64,000 nucleotides of DNA from Stutzerimonas stutzeri. Lineage in GTDB: Bacteria > Pseudomonadota > Gammaproteobacteria > Pseudomonadales > Pseudomonadaceae. Shown piece after piece: positions 10,427 to 19,383 of the stretch. Where the stretch lies: contig NZ_JAMOII010000003.1 of NCBI RefSeq assembly GCF_024448985.1, forward strand, positions 124,001 through 188,000, read 5' to 3'. The stretch's first letter is position 1, and each line of letters begins with the position of its first letter. A model generated the notes under the pieces. That model was not told where the DNA came from and did no database searches. It saw nothing but the letters and a program-made list of their open reading frames with translations. A program made the translations under genes and the position numbers.

Positions 10427-10503
10427 GCACTCATAGCTCAGCTGGATAGAGTACTCGGCTACGAACCGAGCGGTCGGAGGTTCGAATCCTCCTGAGTGCA
10501 CCA
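10427..10503 (+). tRNA. tRNA-Arg (anticodon ACG), copy 1
   Basis: 77 bases. The acceptor GCACTCA pairs with TGAGTGC, the anticodon arm CTCGG-CTACGAA-CCGAG gives anticodon ACG (edited to ICG in bacteria by TadA), GGTTCGAATCC forms the T-loop, and CCA is encoded. It reads CGU/CGC/CGA. Identical to copy 2, 68 bases downstream. Confidence 0.97.
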
Positions 10504-10571
10504 TATTAAACGAACACAGAAATGTGATTCGTTGTTGTAGCCAGCGGTGATCTGGTTTATCAAGCGCTTAT

Positions 10572-10648
10572 GCACTCATAGCTCAGCTGGATAGAGTACT
10601 CGGCTACGAACCGAGCGGTCGGAGGTTCGAATCCTCCTGAGTGCACCA
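10572..10648 (+). tRNA. tRNA-Arg (anticodon ACG), copy 2
   Basis: Identical over all 77 bases to copy 1 by direct reading, again with encoded CCA. The two probably share the upstream promoter; a strong hairpin terminator follows five bases later. Confidence 0.97.
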
Positions 10649-10652
10649 ACCC

Positions 10653-10686
10653 AAAAAGGGCCTGCAGCGATGCAGGCCCTTTTTTA
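10653..10686. terminator. Bidirectional terminator between tRNA-Arg and the DUF4124 gene
   Basis: AAAAAGGGCCTGCA, loop GCGA, TGCAGGCCCTTTTTT: a 14-base perfect stem with A- and T-tracts on both sides, so it can end the tRNA transcript and the convergent gene on the minus strand. Confidence 0.9.
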
Positions 10687-10692
10687 TTGGCT

Positions 10693-11181
10693 TCAGGGTT
10701 TGCTTCGAACGCAGCCGTATTCGTCAAAGCTAACGGTCCGCGTCCGGCCCTTGTCATTGCTGTAGCGATACTGCATCTGCCCGTTGCGGCTGGTTACGGT
10801 GTCAGGCTTGCCGAAGGTGCTTTCGATGTCGGCGCGGGTCATTCCTGAAAGGATGTGTCGGCCGATCAATGCATTGCGTCTCGTGCTGCCTGTTACGCGG
10901 TTTCCGCATCCGTCGTCCTGTTTGCCCACCACGGTGAGCTGTCTGGTTTCTTCCCGGGCGGCCTTTTGTGATTTCCTGGGTTTGGCCAGGGGAACGGCCT
11001 TGCCGGAGCTTGGTGTGGGATTTCGCGCTTCTTGAATTTCAGCGGTCTGATTCGTAGGGCAGCCCTGTCGGGTAAAAGTGAAGTTGCCTGCCTCATCGAT
11101 GCAGCGATAGATGCGTGCTCCGAGCGCAGGGGGCGTGATGAGAAGTAGGGCGCAGCAGCTCGCAGTGAGAATTTTGTTCAT
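10693..11181 (-). CDS. Exported DUF4124-type protein with BamE/SmpA-like C-terminal part
   Basis: 162 residues from the ATG at 11181, which has GGAGG upstream; the open frame extends 30 codons further without support. A signal peptide (MNKILTASCCALLLITPPAL, then GA) precedes RIYRCIDEAGNFTFTRQGCP, a DUF4124-like segment with two cysteines. A basic linker follows, and then SGMTRADIESTFGKPD and MQYRYSND, which resemble the SmpA/OmlA (BamE-like) fold. It is likely a periplasmic or envelope protein. No function is recognised. It converges on the tRNA terminator. Confidence 0.8.
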   Translation of the reverse strand: MNKILTASCCALLLITPPALGARIYRCIDEAGNFTFTRQGCPTNQTAEIQEARNPTPSSGKAVPLAKPRKSQKAAREETRQLTVVGKQDDGCGNRVTGSTRRNALIGRHILSGMTRADIESTFGKPDTVTSRNGQMQYRYSNDKGRTRTVSFDEYGCVRSKP

Positions 11182-11478
11182 GTTCGTCCTCCTTGACGAT
11201 CGGTTGGGCAGCCTAACCAATAATTTGTTGTGCCGCAGTCGTGTCTTCTCGCAACGTGAATGCGTCGACACTGGAAAGCCGGCGCAACCGGTTGTATTAC
11301 CTGCACTTATGAGGCTGATGCTGTGGTTGCGGTGGTATCATTGCGCGGTCCGCCCCTCTTGGGGTTTCTGGATCCTTCTCATGGATTTGCCCAGTAGTCG
11401 TATAAAACCTTTTCTTGCCAATCACGTTCCGAATGATTGATCCCCTGGTGCGCTCCGACCGCTGGGGTGGAGTGCGCC

Positions 11479-12921
11479 ATGATTGAAGTAGAAGCAAAAA
11501 AGCCGCAGGAAAGTCTCCAGGATCGTCTGGCGCAAGTCGTCGAGTTGCTTCATCGACACAAGATTGTCGAAGACCTGGCGCACCGCCAGGAAGGGCAGCA
11601 CCAGGACATCATCGAGAGCCTGGTGCATCGTCAGAATCTCGTCGAGCTGCAGCGCAAACTAGAGGCGCTACACCCAGCAGACATTGCGTACATTCTTGAA
11701 GCATTGCCGCTCGATGAGCGCTTGACGGTCTGGCAGCTGGTCAAGTCGGACCGCGATGGCGACATTCTTCTCGAAGTTTCCGACGCCGTTCGCGAGACGC
11801 TGATCGCTGACATGGATGATCACGAACTGCTGGCGGCCGCCAAGGAAATGGACGCCGACGAGCTGGCAGATCTGGCTGCCGAGCTGCCCCGTGACGTCGT
11901 CCATGAGCTGATGGAAACACTGGACGCGCAGCAGCGTGAGCGTGTCCGGTCGGCCTTGTCTTATGAAGAAGATCAAGTTGGCGCGCTGATGGACTTCGAG
12001 ATGGTCACGATTCGTGAGGATGTGAGTCTCGAAGTCGTTCTTCGCTATCTGCGGCGCCTGAAGGAGCTGCCAGGGCATACCGATAAACTGTTCGTAGTCG
12101 ATTACGACGGGGTGCTCAAAGGGGTCCTGCCCATCAAGCGCTTGCTGGTCAACGATCCGGAGCGGGACGTTTCCGAGGTGATGGCCAGCGATCCGGTGAC
12201 CTTTCACCCAGACGAGGATGCCTACGAGGCAGCTCAGGCATTCGAGCGTTACGACTTGGTTTCCACGCCTGTGGTGGATAAGAGTGGCAAGCTGATCGGG
12301 CGTCTGACTATTGATGAGATGGTTGACCTGATTCGTGAAGAGAGCGAAAGCGAAGTTCTGAACATGGCGGGTCTGCGCGAAGAGGAGGATATTTTCGCGT
12401 CGGTGTGGAAGTCGTTGCGCAACCGTTGGGCTTGGTTGGCGGTAAATTTGATCACGGCCTTTATCGCCTCACGCGTGATCGGTCTGTTTGATGGCTCGAT
12501 CGAAAAGTTGGTCGCATTGGCTGCGTTGATGCCCATTGTCGCCGGTATCGGTGGTAACTCCGGCAATCAAACCATCACCATGATCGTTCGAGCGATGGCA
12601 CTGGATCAGATGGGTACGGGCAATAGTGCTCGCTTGCTGCGTAAGGAAGCAGGTGTCGGCATGCTGAATGGTCTGATATGGGGTGGAGTCATAGGCATGG
12701 TGGTCTATTGGCTCTATGGCAGCTGGTCGCTGGGGGTAGTGATGACCGCAGCGATGACCCTCAACCTCCTGTTGGCAGCCTTGATGGGGGTGCTGATTCC
12801 AGTAACGCTAGCCCGCATGGGGCGGGATCCTGCGCTTGGCGCCAGCGTGATGATCACTGCCGTGACCGATAGCGGTGGGTTTTTTATCTTTCTCGGCCTG
12901 GCGACTGTTTTCCTGCTCTGA
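11479..12921 (+). CDS. mgtE: Magnesium transporter MgtE
   Basis: 480 residues from the ATG at 11479 (GGAG six bases upstream). The cytoplasmic N domain (about 35-140) has the repeated helices ILEALPLDER, LAAELPRDVVHEL and SYEEDQVGALMDFE. Two CBS domains (about 145-270) follow, which sense Mg2+ or ATP. About five membrane helices (about 300-480) include PIVAGIGGNSGNQ, the conserved ion-pore segment. It moves Mg2+ inward, gated by cytoplasmic Mg2+. No Mg2+-sensing leader was recognised upstream. Confidence 0.95.
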   Translation: MIEVEAKKPQESLQDRLAQVVELLHRHKIVEDLAHRQEGQHQDIIESLVHRQNLVELQRKLEALHPADIAYILEALPLDERLTVWQLVKSDRDGDILLEVSDAVRETLIADMDDHELLAAAKEMDADELADLAAELPRDVVHELMETLDAQQRERVRSALSYEEDQVGALMDFEMVTIREDVSLEVVLRYLRRLKELPGHTDKLFVVDYDGVLKGVLPIKRLLVNDPERDVSEVMASDPVTFHPDEDAYEAAQAFERYDLVSTPVVDKSGKLIGRLTIDEMVDLIREESESEVLNMAGLREEEDIFASVWKSLRNRWAWLAVNLITAFIASRVIGLFDGSIEKLVALAALMPIVAGIGGNSGNQTITMIVRAMALDQMGTGNSARLLRKEAGVGMLNGLIWGGVIGMVVYWLYGSWSLGVVMTAAMTLNLLLAALMGVLIPVTLARMGRDPALGASVMITAVTDSGGFFIFLGLATVFLL

Positions 12922-13060
12922 TTCCTCCTAGCTACAGCGGCTTGGCGTTTGCTTTGCTGTCGTTTTTCGGGCTACTGTTCGTAGGTTTCGCCTTGGCGAA
13001 GTCTCTCGACACGATGCGAATAACAGGCGGCTCGAGCCGCTGATTGGACAGGAAATACTA

Positions 13061-13315
13061 ATGACTCCTAGCGAACTCCTGCTTGAAGGCGTCGAACTTA
13101 TGCTATTCGGCCTAGGTTCTGTCTTCATCTTCCTTGTCTTATTGATTGCATGCATCCGACTGATGGCGTTTGTAATCGCTCGCTTCGATAGCATGCCGCC
13201 AGCACAGGCAGTTTCCGTCAAGCCTGCCACTTCGGGCGCAGCAGCTGAGCCGGACGCGGACGTTCTTGCTGCCATCCAGGCCGCTATTCATCAGCACCGC
13301 GCCCGTCGCGGTTGA
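13061..13315 (+). CDS. oadG: Oxaloacetate decarboxylase gamma subunit (Na+ pump)
   Basis: 84 residues starting MTPSELLLEGVELMLFGLGS, with one membrane helix (about 10-36) and a short Ala/Pro-rich cytoplasmic tail. This matches OadG, the small subunit that assembles the alpha and beta subunits. It is the first gene of oadG-oadA-oadB, 21 bases before oadA. Recognition rests on hydrophobic pattern, size and position as much as on sequence. Confidence 0.85.
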   Translation: MTPSELLLEGVELMLFGLGSVFIFLVLLIACIRLMAFVIARFDSMPPAQAVSVKPATSGAAAEPDADVLAAIQAAIHQHRARRG

Positions 13316-13336
13316 TCAGAACAGGGAGTTCCCTTC

Positions 13337-15118
13337 ATGAATTCTGCAAAACGACCGCTCGGTATTACCGATGTGGTACTACGTGATGCCCATCAATCGA
13401 TTCTCGCCACTCGTGTGCGTCTCGAGGACATGCTGCCGATTGCTGCCAAGCTCGATCAGGTCGGGTTCTGGTCGGTCGAATCCTGGGGCGGTGCGACCTT
13501 CGATGCCTGCATTCGCTATCTCGGTGAAGACCCTTGGGAACGCATCCGTGAACTGAAAAGCGCGATGCCCAAGACCCGTCAGCAAATGCTGCTGCGCGGT
13601 CAGAACCTGCTGGGCTATCGGCACTACGCCGATGACGTGGTGGAGAAATTCGTCGAGCGGGCTGCGGTCAACGGTGTTGATGTATTCCGCGTATTCGACG
13701 CAATGAACGATCCACGCAATCTGGAAACCGCGCTGCGGGCCGTCAAGCAGCAGGGCAAACATGCCCAGGGCACCATCTCCTACACCACCAGCCCGGTGCA
13801 TACCCTGGAGATGTGGGTCGATCTGGCCAAGCAGATCGAAGATATGGGAGCCGATTCGGTAGCGATCAAGGATATGGCCGGCATCCTTGCGCCTTACACC
13901 GCCTATGAGCTTGTGTCGCGGTTGAAGGCGAGCCTGTCTATCCCGATTCATATGCAGTGCCACGCCACGGCCGGTCTTTCTACTGCAGCGATCCTCAAAG
14001 CCGTCGAGGCTGGCATCGACAACGTCGATACTGCTATTTCTTCACTGTCGATGACCTACGGCCATTCACCGACCGAGTCGGTGGTAGCGATTTTCCAGGG
14101 CACCGAGCGAGACACGGGCCTTGATCTGGAGCTGCTGGAGGAAGTCGCTGCGTATTTTCGCGAGGTGCGTAAGAAGTACGCGAAATTCGAAGGCACGCTC
14201 AAGGGCGTCGATTCGCGCATCCTCGTGGCGCAGGTGCCGGGCGGCATGCTGACCAACATGGAGGGCCAGCTGAAGGAGCAAGGTGCTCTCGACAAGTTCG
14301 ATCAAGTGCTGGCCGAGATCCCTCGGGTTCGTGAGGACCTCGGTTTCATTCCGTTGGTGACGCCGACTTCGCAGATCGTCGGTACGCAAGCGGTGATCAA
14401 CGTACTCACCGGCGAGCGCTACAAGTCCATCACCAAGGAAACTGCCGGGATCCTCAAGGGAGAATACGGCTCCGCGCCAGCCCCGTTCAATACCGAACTG
14501 CAACAGCGTGTGCTCGACGGTGTGGACGTCATTACCTGCCGTCCCGCCGATTTGCTGCAACCGGAAATGGACAAGTTGACTGCCGAGCTGAAAGCGCTGG
14601 CGCAAGAGAAAAGCATCAGGCTGGCCAAGGACCAAATCGATGACGTCCTGACTTACGCACTGTTTCCACAAATCGGCCTCAAGTTTCTCGAGAATCGCGG
14701 CAACGCCGCCGCCTTCGAGCCGGTGCCGACCGGTAACGACAAGGCTCCGCGTGAGCCGGGCGTAGCCGAGGTCTACACCGTCGAGGTCAACGGCAAGTCG
14801 TTCGTGGTGCAGGTCAACGAAGGTGGCGACATAGAAGGTCTCAAGCCGATCGGTGAGGCGACGGGTGCAGCGCCTGGAGTTGCGCCCGCTCCGGCTGCTG
14901 GTGCGGGTGAGCCGCAGCCGGCTCCGCTGGCGGGCAATATCTTCAAAGTGCTTGTACAGCCCGGTCAGTCAGTTCAGGAGGGTGATCTGGTCATCATTCT
15001 CGAAGCCATGAAGATGGAAACTGAAATCCGTGCATTCAAGGCCGGCACCGTTTCAGGTGTGAACGTCAAGGTCGGCGATGCGGTGTCGGTGGGCGACAGT
15101 CTGCTGACCATCGCTTAA
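13337..15118 (+). CDS. oadA: Oxaloacetate decarboxylase alpha subunit (biotin carboxyltransferase)
   Basis: 593 residues. The carboxyltransferase TIM barrel (about 1-300) shows [16 protein letters not shown] and [10 protein letters not shown], the metal-binding and catalytic segments. After a conserved carboxylase domain and a Pro/Ala linker (about 505-530) comes a biotinyl domain with EAMKMETE, where Lys559 carries biotin. It transfers CO2 from oxaloacetate to biotin, giving pyruvate. A pyruvate carboxylase B subunit shares this architecture, but the adjacent oadG and oadB make the Na+ pump the better reading. Confidence 0.95.
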   Translation: MNSAKRPLGITDVVLRDAHQSILATRVRLEDMLPIAAKLDQVGFWSVESWGGATFDACIRYLGEDPWERIRELKSAMPKTRQQMLLRGQNLLGYRHYADDVVEKFVERAAVNGVDVFRVFDAMNDPRNLETALRAVKQQGKHAQGTISYTTSPVHTLEMWVDLAKQIEDMGADSVAIKDMAGILAPYTAYELVSRLKASLSIPIHMQCHATAGLSTAAILKAVEAGIDNVDTAISSLSMTYGHSPTESVVAIFQGTERDTGLDLELLEEVAAYFREVRKKYAKFEGTLKGVDSRILVAQVPGGMLTNMEGQLKEQGALDKFDQVLAEIPRVREDLGFIPLVTPTSQIVGTQAVINVLTGERYKSITKETAGILKGEYGSAPAPFNTELQQRVLDGVDVITCRPADLLQPEMDKLTAELKALAQEKSIRLAKDQIDDVLTYALFPQIGLKFLENRGNAAAFEPVPTGNDKAPREPGVAEVYTVEVNGKSFVVQVNEGGDIEGLKPIGEATGAAPGVAPAPAAGAGEPQPAPLAGNIFKVLVQPGQSVQEGDLVIILEAMKMETEIRAFKAGTVSGVNVKVGDAVSVGDSLLTIA

Positions 15119-15128
15119 GGAGTGCTGC

Positions 15129-16265
15129 ATGGATAAGTTGCTCAAGCTGTGGCAGAGCACCGGCTTGTATCATCTGGAGCCCGGTCAGTTGCTGATGATC
15201 GTGGTGTGCTTGGCATTGATCTATCTGGCGATTCGCAAGGGCTTTGAGCCTTTGTTGCTGATCCCGATCGGATTTGGTGGTCTGCTTGCCAATATTCCGG
15301 TCGCCAACATGGCTGAGGGAACCGGTATTCTTCACCTGTTTTACGAAGTCGGTTTGCCGACCAGCGTATTCCCACTACTGATTTTCATGGGTGTGGGGGC
15401 GATGACGGACTTTGGTCCAATGCTGGCAAACCCCAAAACCTTGTTGCTCGGTGCGGCAGCGCAGTTCGGTATCTTTGCCACCTTGCTTGGCGCGTTGGCG
15501 GTGACGGCGTTGGGTATTCCAGGCATGGAGTTTACCTTGCGCGAGGCGGCTTCGATCGCAATCATCGGGGGGGCTGATGGCCCCACGTCGATATTCGTCA
15601 CAGCGAAGCTTGCGCCGGATCTGTTAGGGCCAATTGCTGTGGCGGCCTACTCGTACATGGCACTGGTCCCTTTGATTCAGCCGCCCATCATGCGAGCCCT
15701 GACTACCAAGGAGGAGCGCGCCATTGTCATGACGCAGCTGCGCCATGTTGGGCAGGGGGAAAAGATAGTCTTCCCGCTCATGCTGGCCTTGCTGGTCGGT
15801 TTGCTATTGCCTGATGCGGCGCCGCTCGTTGGCATGTTCGCTTTCGGCAACCTGTTGCGTGAATGCGGCGTGGTTGATCGCCTGGCTGACACCTCGCGAA
15901 ATGCGTTGATCAACATCGTCACGATTGCGTTAGGGCTGACGGTCGGCTCAAAGCTTTCCGCCGAAGCCTTCTTGCAGATGAAAACGCTTGGAATTCTCTC
16001 CCTGGGGATGGTCGCTTTCTGCGGTGGTACAGCAGCAGGTGTGCTGATGGCCAAGGTGATGAACATGTTCAGTACGAACAAGATCAATCCGTTGATTGGA
16101 TCTGCAGGCGTGTCGGCGGTACCAATGGCTGCCCGGGTGTCTAACAAGGTTGGGCTCGAGGCGAATCCGCAAAACTTCCTGCTCATGCACGCCATGGGCC
16201 CGAATGTGGCAGGGGTAATCGGCTCCGCTGTTGCTGCCGGTGTGCTGCTTAGTTTTGTGGGTTAG
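15129..16265 (+). CDS. oadB: Oxaloacetate decarboxylase beta subunit (Na+-translocating)
   Basis: 378 residues, strongly hydrophobic with many membrane segments. The motif [12 protein letters not shown] carries Asp150, which matches the essential membrane aspartate of the Klebsiella pump; [19 protein letters not shown] and [20 protein letters not shown] are further hallmarks. It decarboxylates carboxybiotin and exports Na+. It begins ten bases after oadA and closes the operon; a terminator follows 50 bases later. Confidence 0.95.
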   Translation: MDKLLKLWQSTGLYHLEPGQLLMIVVCLALIYLAIRKGFEPLLLIPIGFGGLLANIPVANMAEGTGILHLFYEVGLPTSVFPLLIFMGVGAMTDFGPMLANPKTLLLGAAAQFGIFATLLGALAVTALGIPGMEFTLREAASIAIIGGADGPTSIFVTAKLAPDLLGPIAVAAYSYMALVPLIQPPIMRALTTKEERAIVMTQLRHVGQGEKIVFPLMLALLVGLLLPDAAPLVGMFAFGNLLRECGVVDRLADTSRNALINIVTIALGLTVGSKLSAEAFLQMKTLGILSLGMVAFCGGTAAGVLMAKVMNMFSTNKINPLIGSAGVSAVPMAARVSNKVGLEANPQNFLLMHAMGPNVAGVIGSAVAAGVLLSFVG

Positions 16266-16315
16266 CTAGTTATTTTTCAAGCTTCTCGCAGGACGTCTGC
16301 CGCCGGTAACAATGG

Positions 16316-16347
16316 ATGCCTGTACCAAGAAGGTGCAGGCATTTTTG
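16316..16347 (+). terminator. Terminator of the oadGAB operon
   Basis: ATGCCTGTACC, loop AAGAA, GGTGCAGGCAT followed by TTTTGTTT: an 11-base stem (one G-U pair) with a U-tract. Confidence 0.8.
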
Positions 16348-16536
16348 TTTCCAAGTTAACGCGTTGCCATTCACGTACTTAGCGAACCGATGCATGAGGC
16401 GGTGCTTGGTCGTTAACCAGCCAAGCTTGTCCCTGTTTTGCTCAGGCGTTGTATTAGTGCGTGTGCTCTGCGGCCGTCTCTTTAATTCAGGCCTTGGATC
16501 AAGCGGATAACGCTCAGATGGCGCGCCGCAAACGAC

Positions 16537-16561
16537 AACGCCCCGACTGTGTCGAGGCGTT
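16537..16561 (-). terminator. Hairpin downstream of amrZ
   Basis: AACGCC-C-CGAC, loop TGT, GTCG-A-GGCGTT: ten pairs with one internal mismatch. It lies 28 bases past the amrZ stop. Flanking A/T runs are short, so efficiency is uncertain. Confidence 0.5.
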
Positions 16562-16588
16562 TGTAAATCCGCAGGCTATCGGCGATGG

Positions 16589-16912
16589 TTAGTCTTCTTT
16601 TGCAGCTTCGGCGTCTTGTGCGATCAGGGCAATCAGGGCGTTCTGCTGGCGGTGGGCGAGCTGACGAAAACGCTGAAGCAATTCACGCTCATGAAGCGTC
16701 AGTTCGGGGCTGTCCAGCCGCATACTCAAATCGTCGTCGAGTGCGCCTTCCTGAAGAAGGCTCTGCTCCAAGCGAGCAATGATCTCCGAGTTCATGCTGC
16801 GATGATGGTTGCGCGCAACCTCAGCGATACGCTCCCGCATGCCATCTGGTAGCCGAACCACGAATTTGTCAGCCGTGCGGCTGGAGTAAACTGCCTGCTT
16901 CATAGGGCGCAT
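16589..16912 (-). CDS. amrZ: Ribbon-helix-helix regulator AmrZ (alginate and motility regulator Z)
   Basis: 107 residues from the ATG at 16912 ([20 protein letters not shown]). The Arc-type ribbon-helix-helix domain (about 12-66: [19 protein letters not shown], then [14 protein letters not shown]) is followed by the AmrZ-specific tail with [20 protein letters not shown] and [12 protein letters not shown], which mediates tetramer formation. In P. aeruginosa it activates alginate and twitching genes, represses fleQ and flagella, and represses its own gene. Neither the ATG at 16912 nor that at 16903 has a strong ribosome-binding site. A matching operator lies 30 bases upstream. Confidence 0.93.
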   Translation of the reverse strand: MRPMKQAVYSSRTADKFVVRLPDGMRERIAEVARNHHRSMNSEIIARLEQSLLQEGALDDDLSMRLDSPELTLHERELLQRFRQLAHRQQNALIALIAQDAEAAKED

Positions 16913-16941
16913 ATTAAACCGGTTAGTCAGGTGGAGATGGT

Positions 16942-16952
16942 GGCTTATTGCC
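16942..16952. promoter_or_regulatory. Candidate AmrZ self-operator
   Basis: GGCTTATTGCC (GGCAATAAGCC on the amrZ strand) is a GGC-N5-GCC site close to published AmrZ sites of the TGGCAAAACGCC type. It lies 30-40 bases before the amrZ start, downstream of the putative promoter, where bound AmrZ would block transcription. A second, looser GGCTTTATGGC lies at 17020-17030. Confidence 0.5.
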
Positions 16953-16965
16953 GTTCTAGTCCCGG

Positions 16966-16993
16966 TCTGACAACCAAACAGCACTGGCTGTTC
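16966..16993 (-). promoter_or_regulatory. Possible AlgU (sigma-22)-type promoter of amrZ
   Basis: On the minus strand GAACAG (16993-16988), a 17-base spacer and TCAGA (16970-16966) resemble the AlgU consensus GAACTT-N16/17-TCTGA. amrZ is AlgU-dependent in P. aeruginosa. Both boxes are imperfect. Confidence 0.35.
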
Positions 16994-17125
16994 CGCGACC
17001 TGAAAAAAAGATACTAGGCGGCTTTATGGCGCCAATTATACGACGACACGGATCAGAGTAAAGGCATGATGATGGCGAAAAGCCGTTACTGTGATCAGCT
17101 ACTGATCTTTACCGTTAATCACGTC

Positions 17126-17308
17126 CTAGCGTAGTACTGGATCGAATTTAATCCGCCGACCGATCAGAAGAGAGATCACGAAAAGAACGCAGAAAAACAC
17201 CGTGCCTCCTTTTGCGACCGGCTCCCACATGTCGGGAAGGGCAGTACCAATGCTCAGTGCGCCGCAGATGATGCTGAGCAGAAGGAAAAGGCAGCCATAA
17301 ATAGACAT
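17126..17308 (-). CDS. Small two-helix membrane protein, DUF1328-like
   Basis: 60 residues (MSIYGCLFLLLSIICGALS...) with two predicted membrane helices (about 3-22 and 33-50) and the end VFFCVLFVISLLIGRR, very like the C-terminus of DUF1328/YtjA proteins. AAGGAG lies seven bases before the ATG at 17308. The role is unknown; such proteins are often stress-linked. Confidence in coding is good because of the ribosome-binding site and the family-like ending. Confidence 0.7.
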   Translation of the reverse strand: MSIYGCLFLLLSIICGALSIGTALPDMWEPVAKGGTVFFCVLFVISLLIGRRIKFDPVLR

Positions 17309-17342
17309 CCGTTATCTCCTTGGTGAAACAAAACGCAGGGTC

Positions 17343-17555
17343 TTAGAAGACCCACCGTTGCGGTTGCGTGGGTGTGCTCATTGCTTGGCTGCTAATGGTT
17401 TGCGCTGGCGCTGTCAGCCTATGAACCGACGGGGTAGCGGCTTGCTCCAATATGGCAGTTGGAGCGTGATCTGGCTCCTGCGCTGTTGCCTGCAGTTGCA
17501 TCGCAGCTACTACGGCTAGGATGGCTGAACTGAATAAATAAGCTGGGCGTAGCAT
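17343..17555 (-). CDS. Small exported protein of unknown function
   Basis: 70 residues from the ATG at 17555, which has AAGGAG upstream; the open frame extends 17 codons more without support. The N-terminus MLRPAYLFSSAILAVVAAMQ followed by LQATAQ looks like a signal peptide with an Ala-Thr-Ala cleavage site. The mature part is short and rich in Thr, Pro and Ala, without recognisable motif. Just upstream of the DUF1328-like gene on the same strand, but each has its own ribosome-binding site. Confidence 0.55.
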   Translation of the reverse strand: MLRPAYLFSSAILAVVAAMQLQATAQEPDHAPTAILEQAATPSVHRLTAPAQTISSQAMSTPTQPQRWVF

Positions 17556-17824
17556 TGGCGGCTCCTTCGCAAATGGTTCGCATGGCTTAAGCATTCGGTG
17601 TGCCATCTTTGCTAAGAAGAAAAATCCTTTATTTTCATGGGCTTACGTTAGGCTGCTTTTGGCTCACGATGCGTTTTGCATGATGCTAATAAAAGCACAA
17701 TGCAAAATGCAATATAAGGTTAGGTCGTGGTCCAGCGTGTCGATATACGCTTATTGACGGGCGGGCTCTGTTGCCAATCGCATGACAAACGAGCCCAGGC
17801 CCGCTAACATGCTGCGCCTATCGC

Positions 17825-17901
17825 GTCCCAGTAGCTCAATTGGATAGAGCATCCCCCTCCTAAGGGGAAGGTTGTGAGTTCGAACCTCGCCTGGGACGCC
17901 A
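17825..17901 (+). tRNA. tRNA-Arg (anticodon CCT)
   Basis: 77 bases. The acceptor GTCCCAG pairs with CTGGGAC, the anticodon loop CTCCTAA gives CCT, the T-loop reads GAGTTCGAACCTC, and G-CCA is encoded. It reads AGG, a rare codon in Pseudomonas. No integrated element or attachment repeat was seen next to it. Confidence 0.96.
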
Positions 17902-18054
17902 GCTTTGCCTCCAGTAAAATCACGGCATCCTGCCGCCGTCTGGCCTATCGATAAGCCGCGCCGGGATAGTTCATGAGCAATCAGAGTGACGTTGGTTGAA
18001 CGGCTTGTCGGGCCGCTCTGGCCATTTGACCGCTTTCGCAACGGATCATCTATT

Positions 18055-18801
18055 TCAGCTAAAGCGGCCGCTTGCCTGGTCGCGTCGTGCTTCACGTTGT
18101 AGCTGATAGACGAATCGTTCGATATGACGTTGCGTCAGACCGCTGATGCGATAGAAGCGCATTCCACAAAAGGTCACATCTAGCTTTTCATCGAAAACGA
18201 CATGCCGTAGTTCGGCCGCTGTTGTAACAGTGCCGAAGGGAAGCTTTGCGGAGAGTTGTTCGTACACTCGTCCCGTCTGTAGGCCATTCTGAAGGTTGCC
18301 TTGGAAGCTCAGCTTGCAGCCAGTCGCCGACATGTCCAGCACTTTACCTTCAACAGGCTTGATAGTTTTGTCGCTGAGTTCGGCAGCGATAGGTTGGCCA
18401 GTCAAAGAGGCCCGGTAAGCGTTGCGTCTTTGATGGTACAGAACTTGACCCGGTAGGGGTGCCCAGTAGCACCGGGCATCTTCCAGTTCGCCTGGATGCA
18501 CCGGATGATCATTGCTCCAGGCGATGCGCACGCCTTCGTAATAGCCTTCAACCTGAAAGGCTTCTCCGGACGCCATCAAGCGTTCGCCGTCGTTAGGTAT
18601 CAACTCGTCGAACGCAATCCAGCCCTTCTCGCGGTTTATTTCCACCACATAGGTTTGATAGCGCTGGCTACGGTCAACGAATCGGACCAGTAGCGGGATG
18701 TGGTTATCCAGCAGTTGCTTCAGGGCCGCGTGGATCTCGGTTGTTGTCTTGAGGATCTGAGGAGGCTGCGGGCCTCCGTCCTCCGCAAACGGATTGGACA
18801 C
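18055..18801 (-). CDS. ycgR: Flagellar brake protein YcgR/FlgZ (PilZ, c-di-GMP receptor)
   Basis: 248 residues. The N-terminal YcgR domain (about 10-115) is followed by a PilZ domain (about 118-240) with the c-di-GMP motif RRNAYR (RxxxR) and DMSATG (DxSxxG). On binding c-di-GMP, YcgR proteins slow the motor; the Pseudomonas ortholog FlgZ sits in this same flgZ-flgN-flgM context. The start is a GTG at 18801; the nearby ATG is out of frame, and GGAGAG lies 9-14 bases upstream. Likely transcribed with flgMN. Confidence 0.92.
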   Translation of the reverse strand: MSNPFAEDGGPQPPQILKTTTEIHAALKQLLDNHIPLLVRFVDRSQRYQTYVVEINREKGWIAFDELIPNDGERLMASGEAFQVEGYYEGVRIAWSNDHPVHPGELEDARCYWAPLPGQVLYHQRRNAYRASLTGQPIAAELSDKTIKPVEGKVLDMSATGCKLSFQGNLQNGLQTGRVYEQLSAKLPFGTVTTAAELRHVVFDEKLDVTFCGMRFYRISGLTQRHIERFVYQLQREARRDQASGRFS

Positions 18802-18869
18802 TTAGCATTGCTCTCCGGCATGTAACGACGTCCGCCGCATAATAGCATTTTGACTCTATTTGGCGGCGG

Positions 18870-19340
18870 TCAGGCCTGGCTGAGCGGACGATGATTTGCC
18901 GTTCTGGATGTGGCGCCTCGGCGATCGTAGAGGTCGGGTGTTTGGTTGCTGCCTTTCAGTACATGCAGCATGGCACCTACTGCACTCTGATTGGCGCGGA
19001 TAAGTTTGCCGTTGCGTTCGTTGGCGTTTCGGCAGGCTTCTAAAATGCTCTCGAGCTGTTCCGCATGGGCAAGGACTTTATCGCCTATCGGCGAGCTCGC
19101 GACAAAAGCCACCAAGCCATTCCTGTCGGCGCTAAGCTGCGCCTTGGCAAGTGTCTGGCTGCGGAGGGCGCCGTGCTGACCCAGCAGCGCCAGGAGTGTC
19201 TGCTTATGCGTAAGCAACTGCTCCAAGCCCGCTAGGTTGCGCTCGGCAAGTGCCTGATACTCGGCATCGATGAGCTCAAGAAGTTTTCGGGCGGTGCCGA
19301 TATCGTCAACCAGCTGCTGAAGCAATTCGGTATCTTGCAT
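18870..19340 (-). CDS. flgN: Flagellar export chaperone FlgN
   Basis: 156 residues, almost entirely helical (MQDTELLQQLVDDIGTARKL, then NLAGLEQLLTHKQTLLALL), matching the FlgN/FlgK-FlgL chaperone family in length and heptad pattern. It binds the C-termini of the hook-associated proteins FlgK and FlgL (encoded at 30.4-33.6 kb) in the cytoplasm. It follows flgM by 43 bases, the usual pairing. Confidence 0.88.
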   Translation of the reverse strand: MQDTELLQQLVDDIGTARKLLELIDAEYQALAERNLAGLEQLLTHKQTLLALLGQHGALRSQTLAKAQLSADRNGLVAFVASSPIGDKVLAHAEQLESILEACRNANERNGKLIRANQSAVGAMLHVLKGSNQTPDLYDRRGATSRTANHRPLSQA

Positions 19341-19383
19341 AGTGGTCTCTAATACGCTGACGCTTGGCTACCTTTTACTGGGT

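Larger units (their letters stand above)
16266..16588. other. Spacer between oadB and amrZ
   Basis: 323 bases between convergent genes. It holds the oad terminator near 16316 and the amrZ-side hairpin near 16537. Between them (16348-16536) I see no credible coding frame with a ribosome-binding site, no tRNA and no clear repeat. Confidence 0.5.

Noticed and set aside
17825-17901. tRNA-Arg(CCT) as an integration site of a genomic island.
   Set aside because: No integrase, no 3'-end repeat and no foreign gene content on either side.
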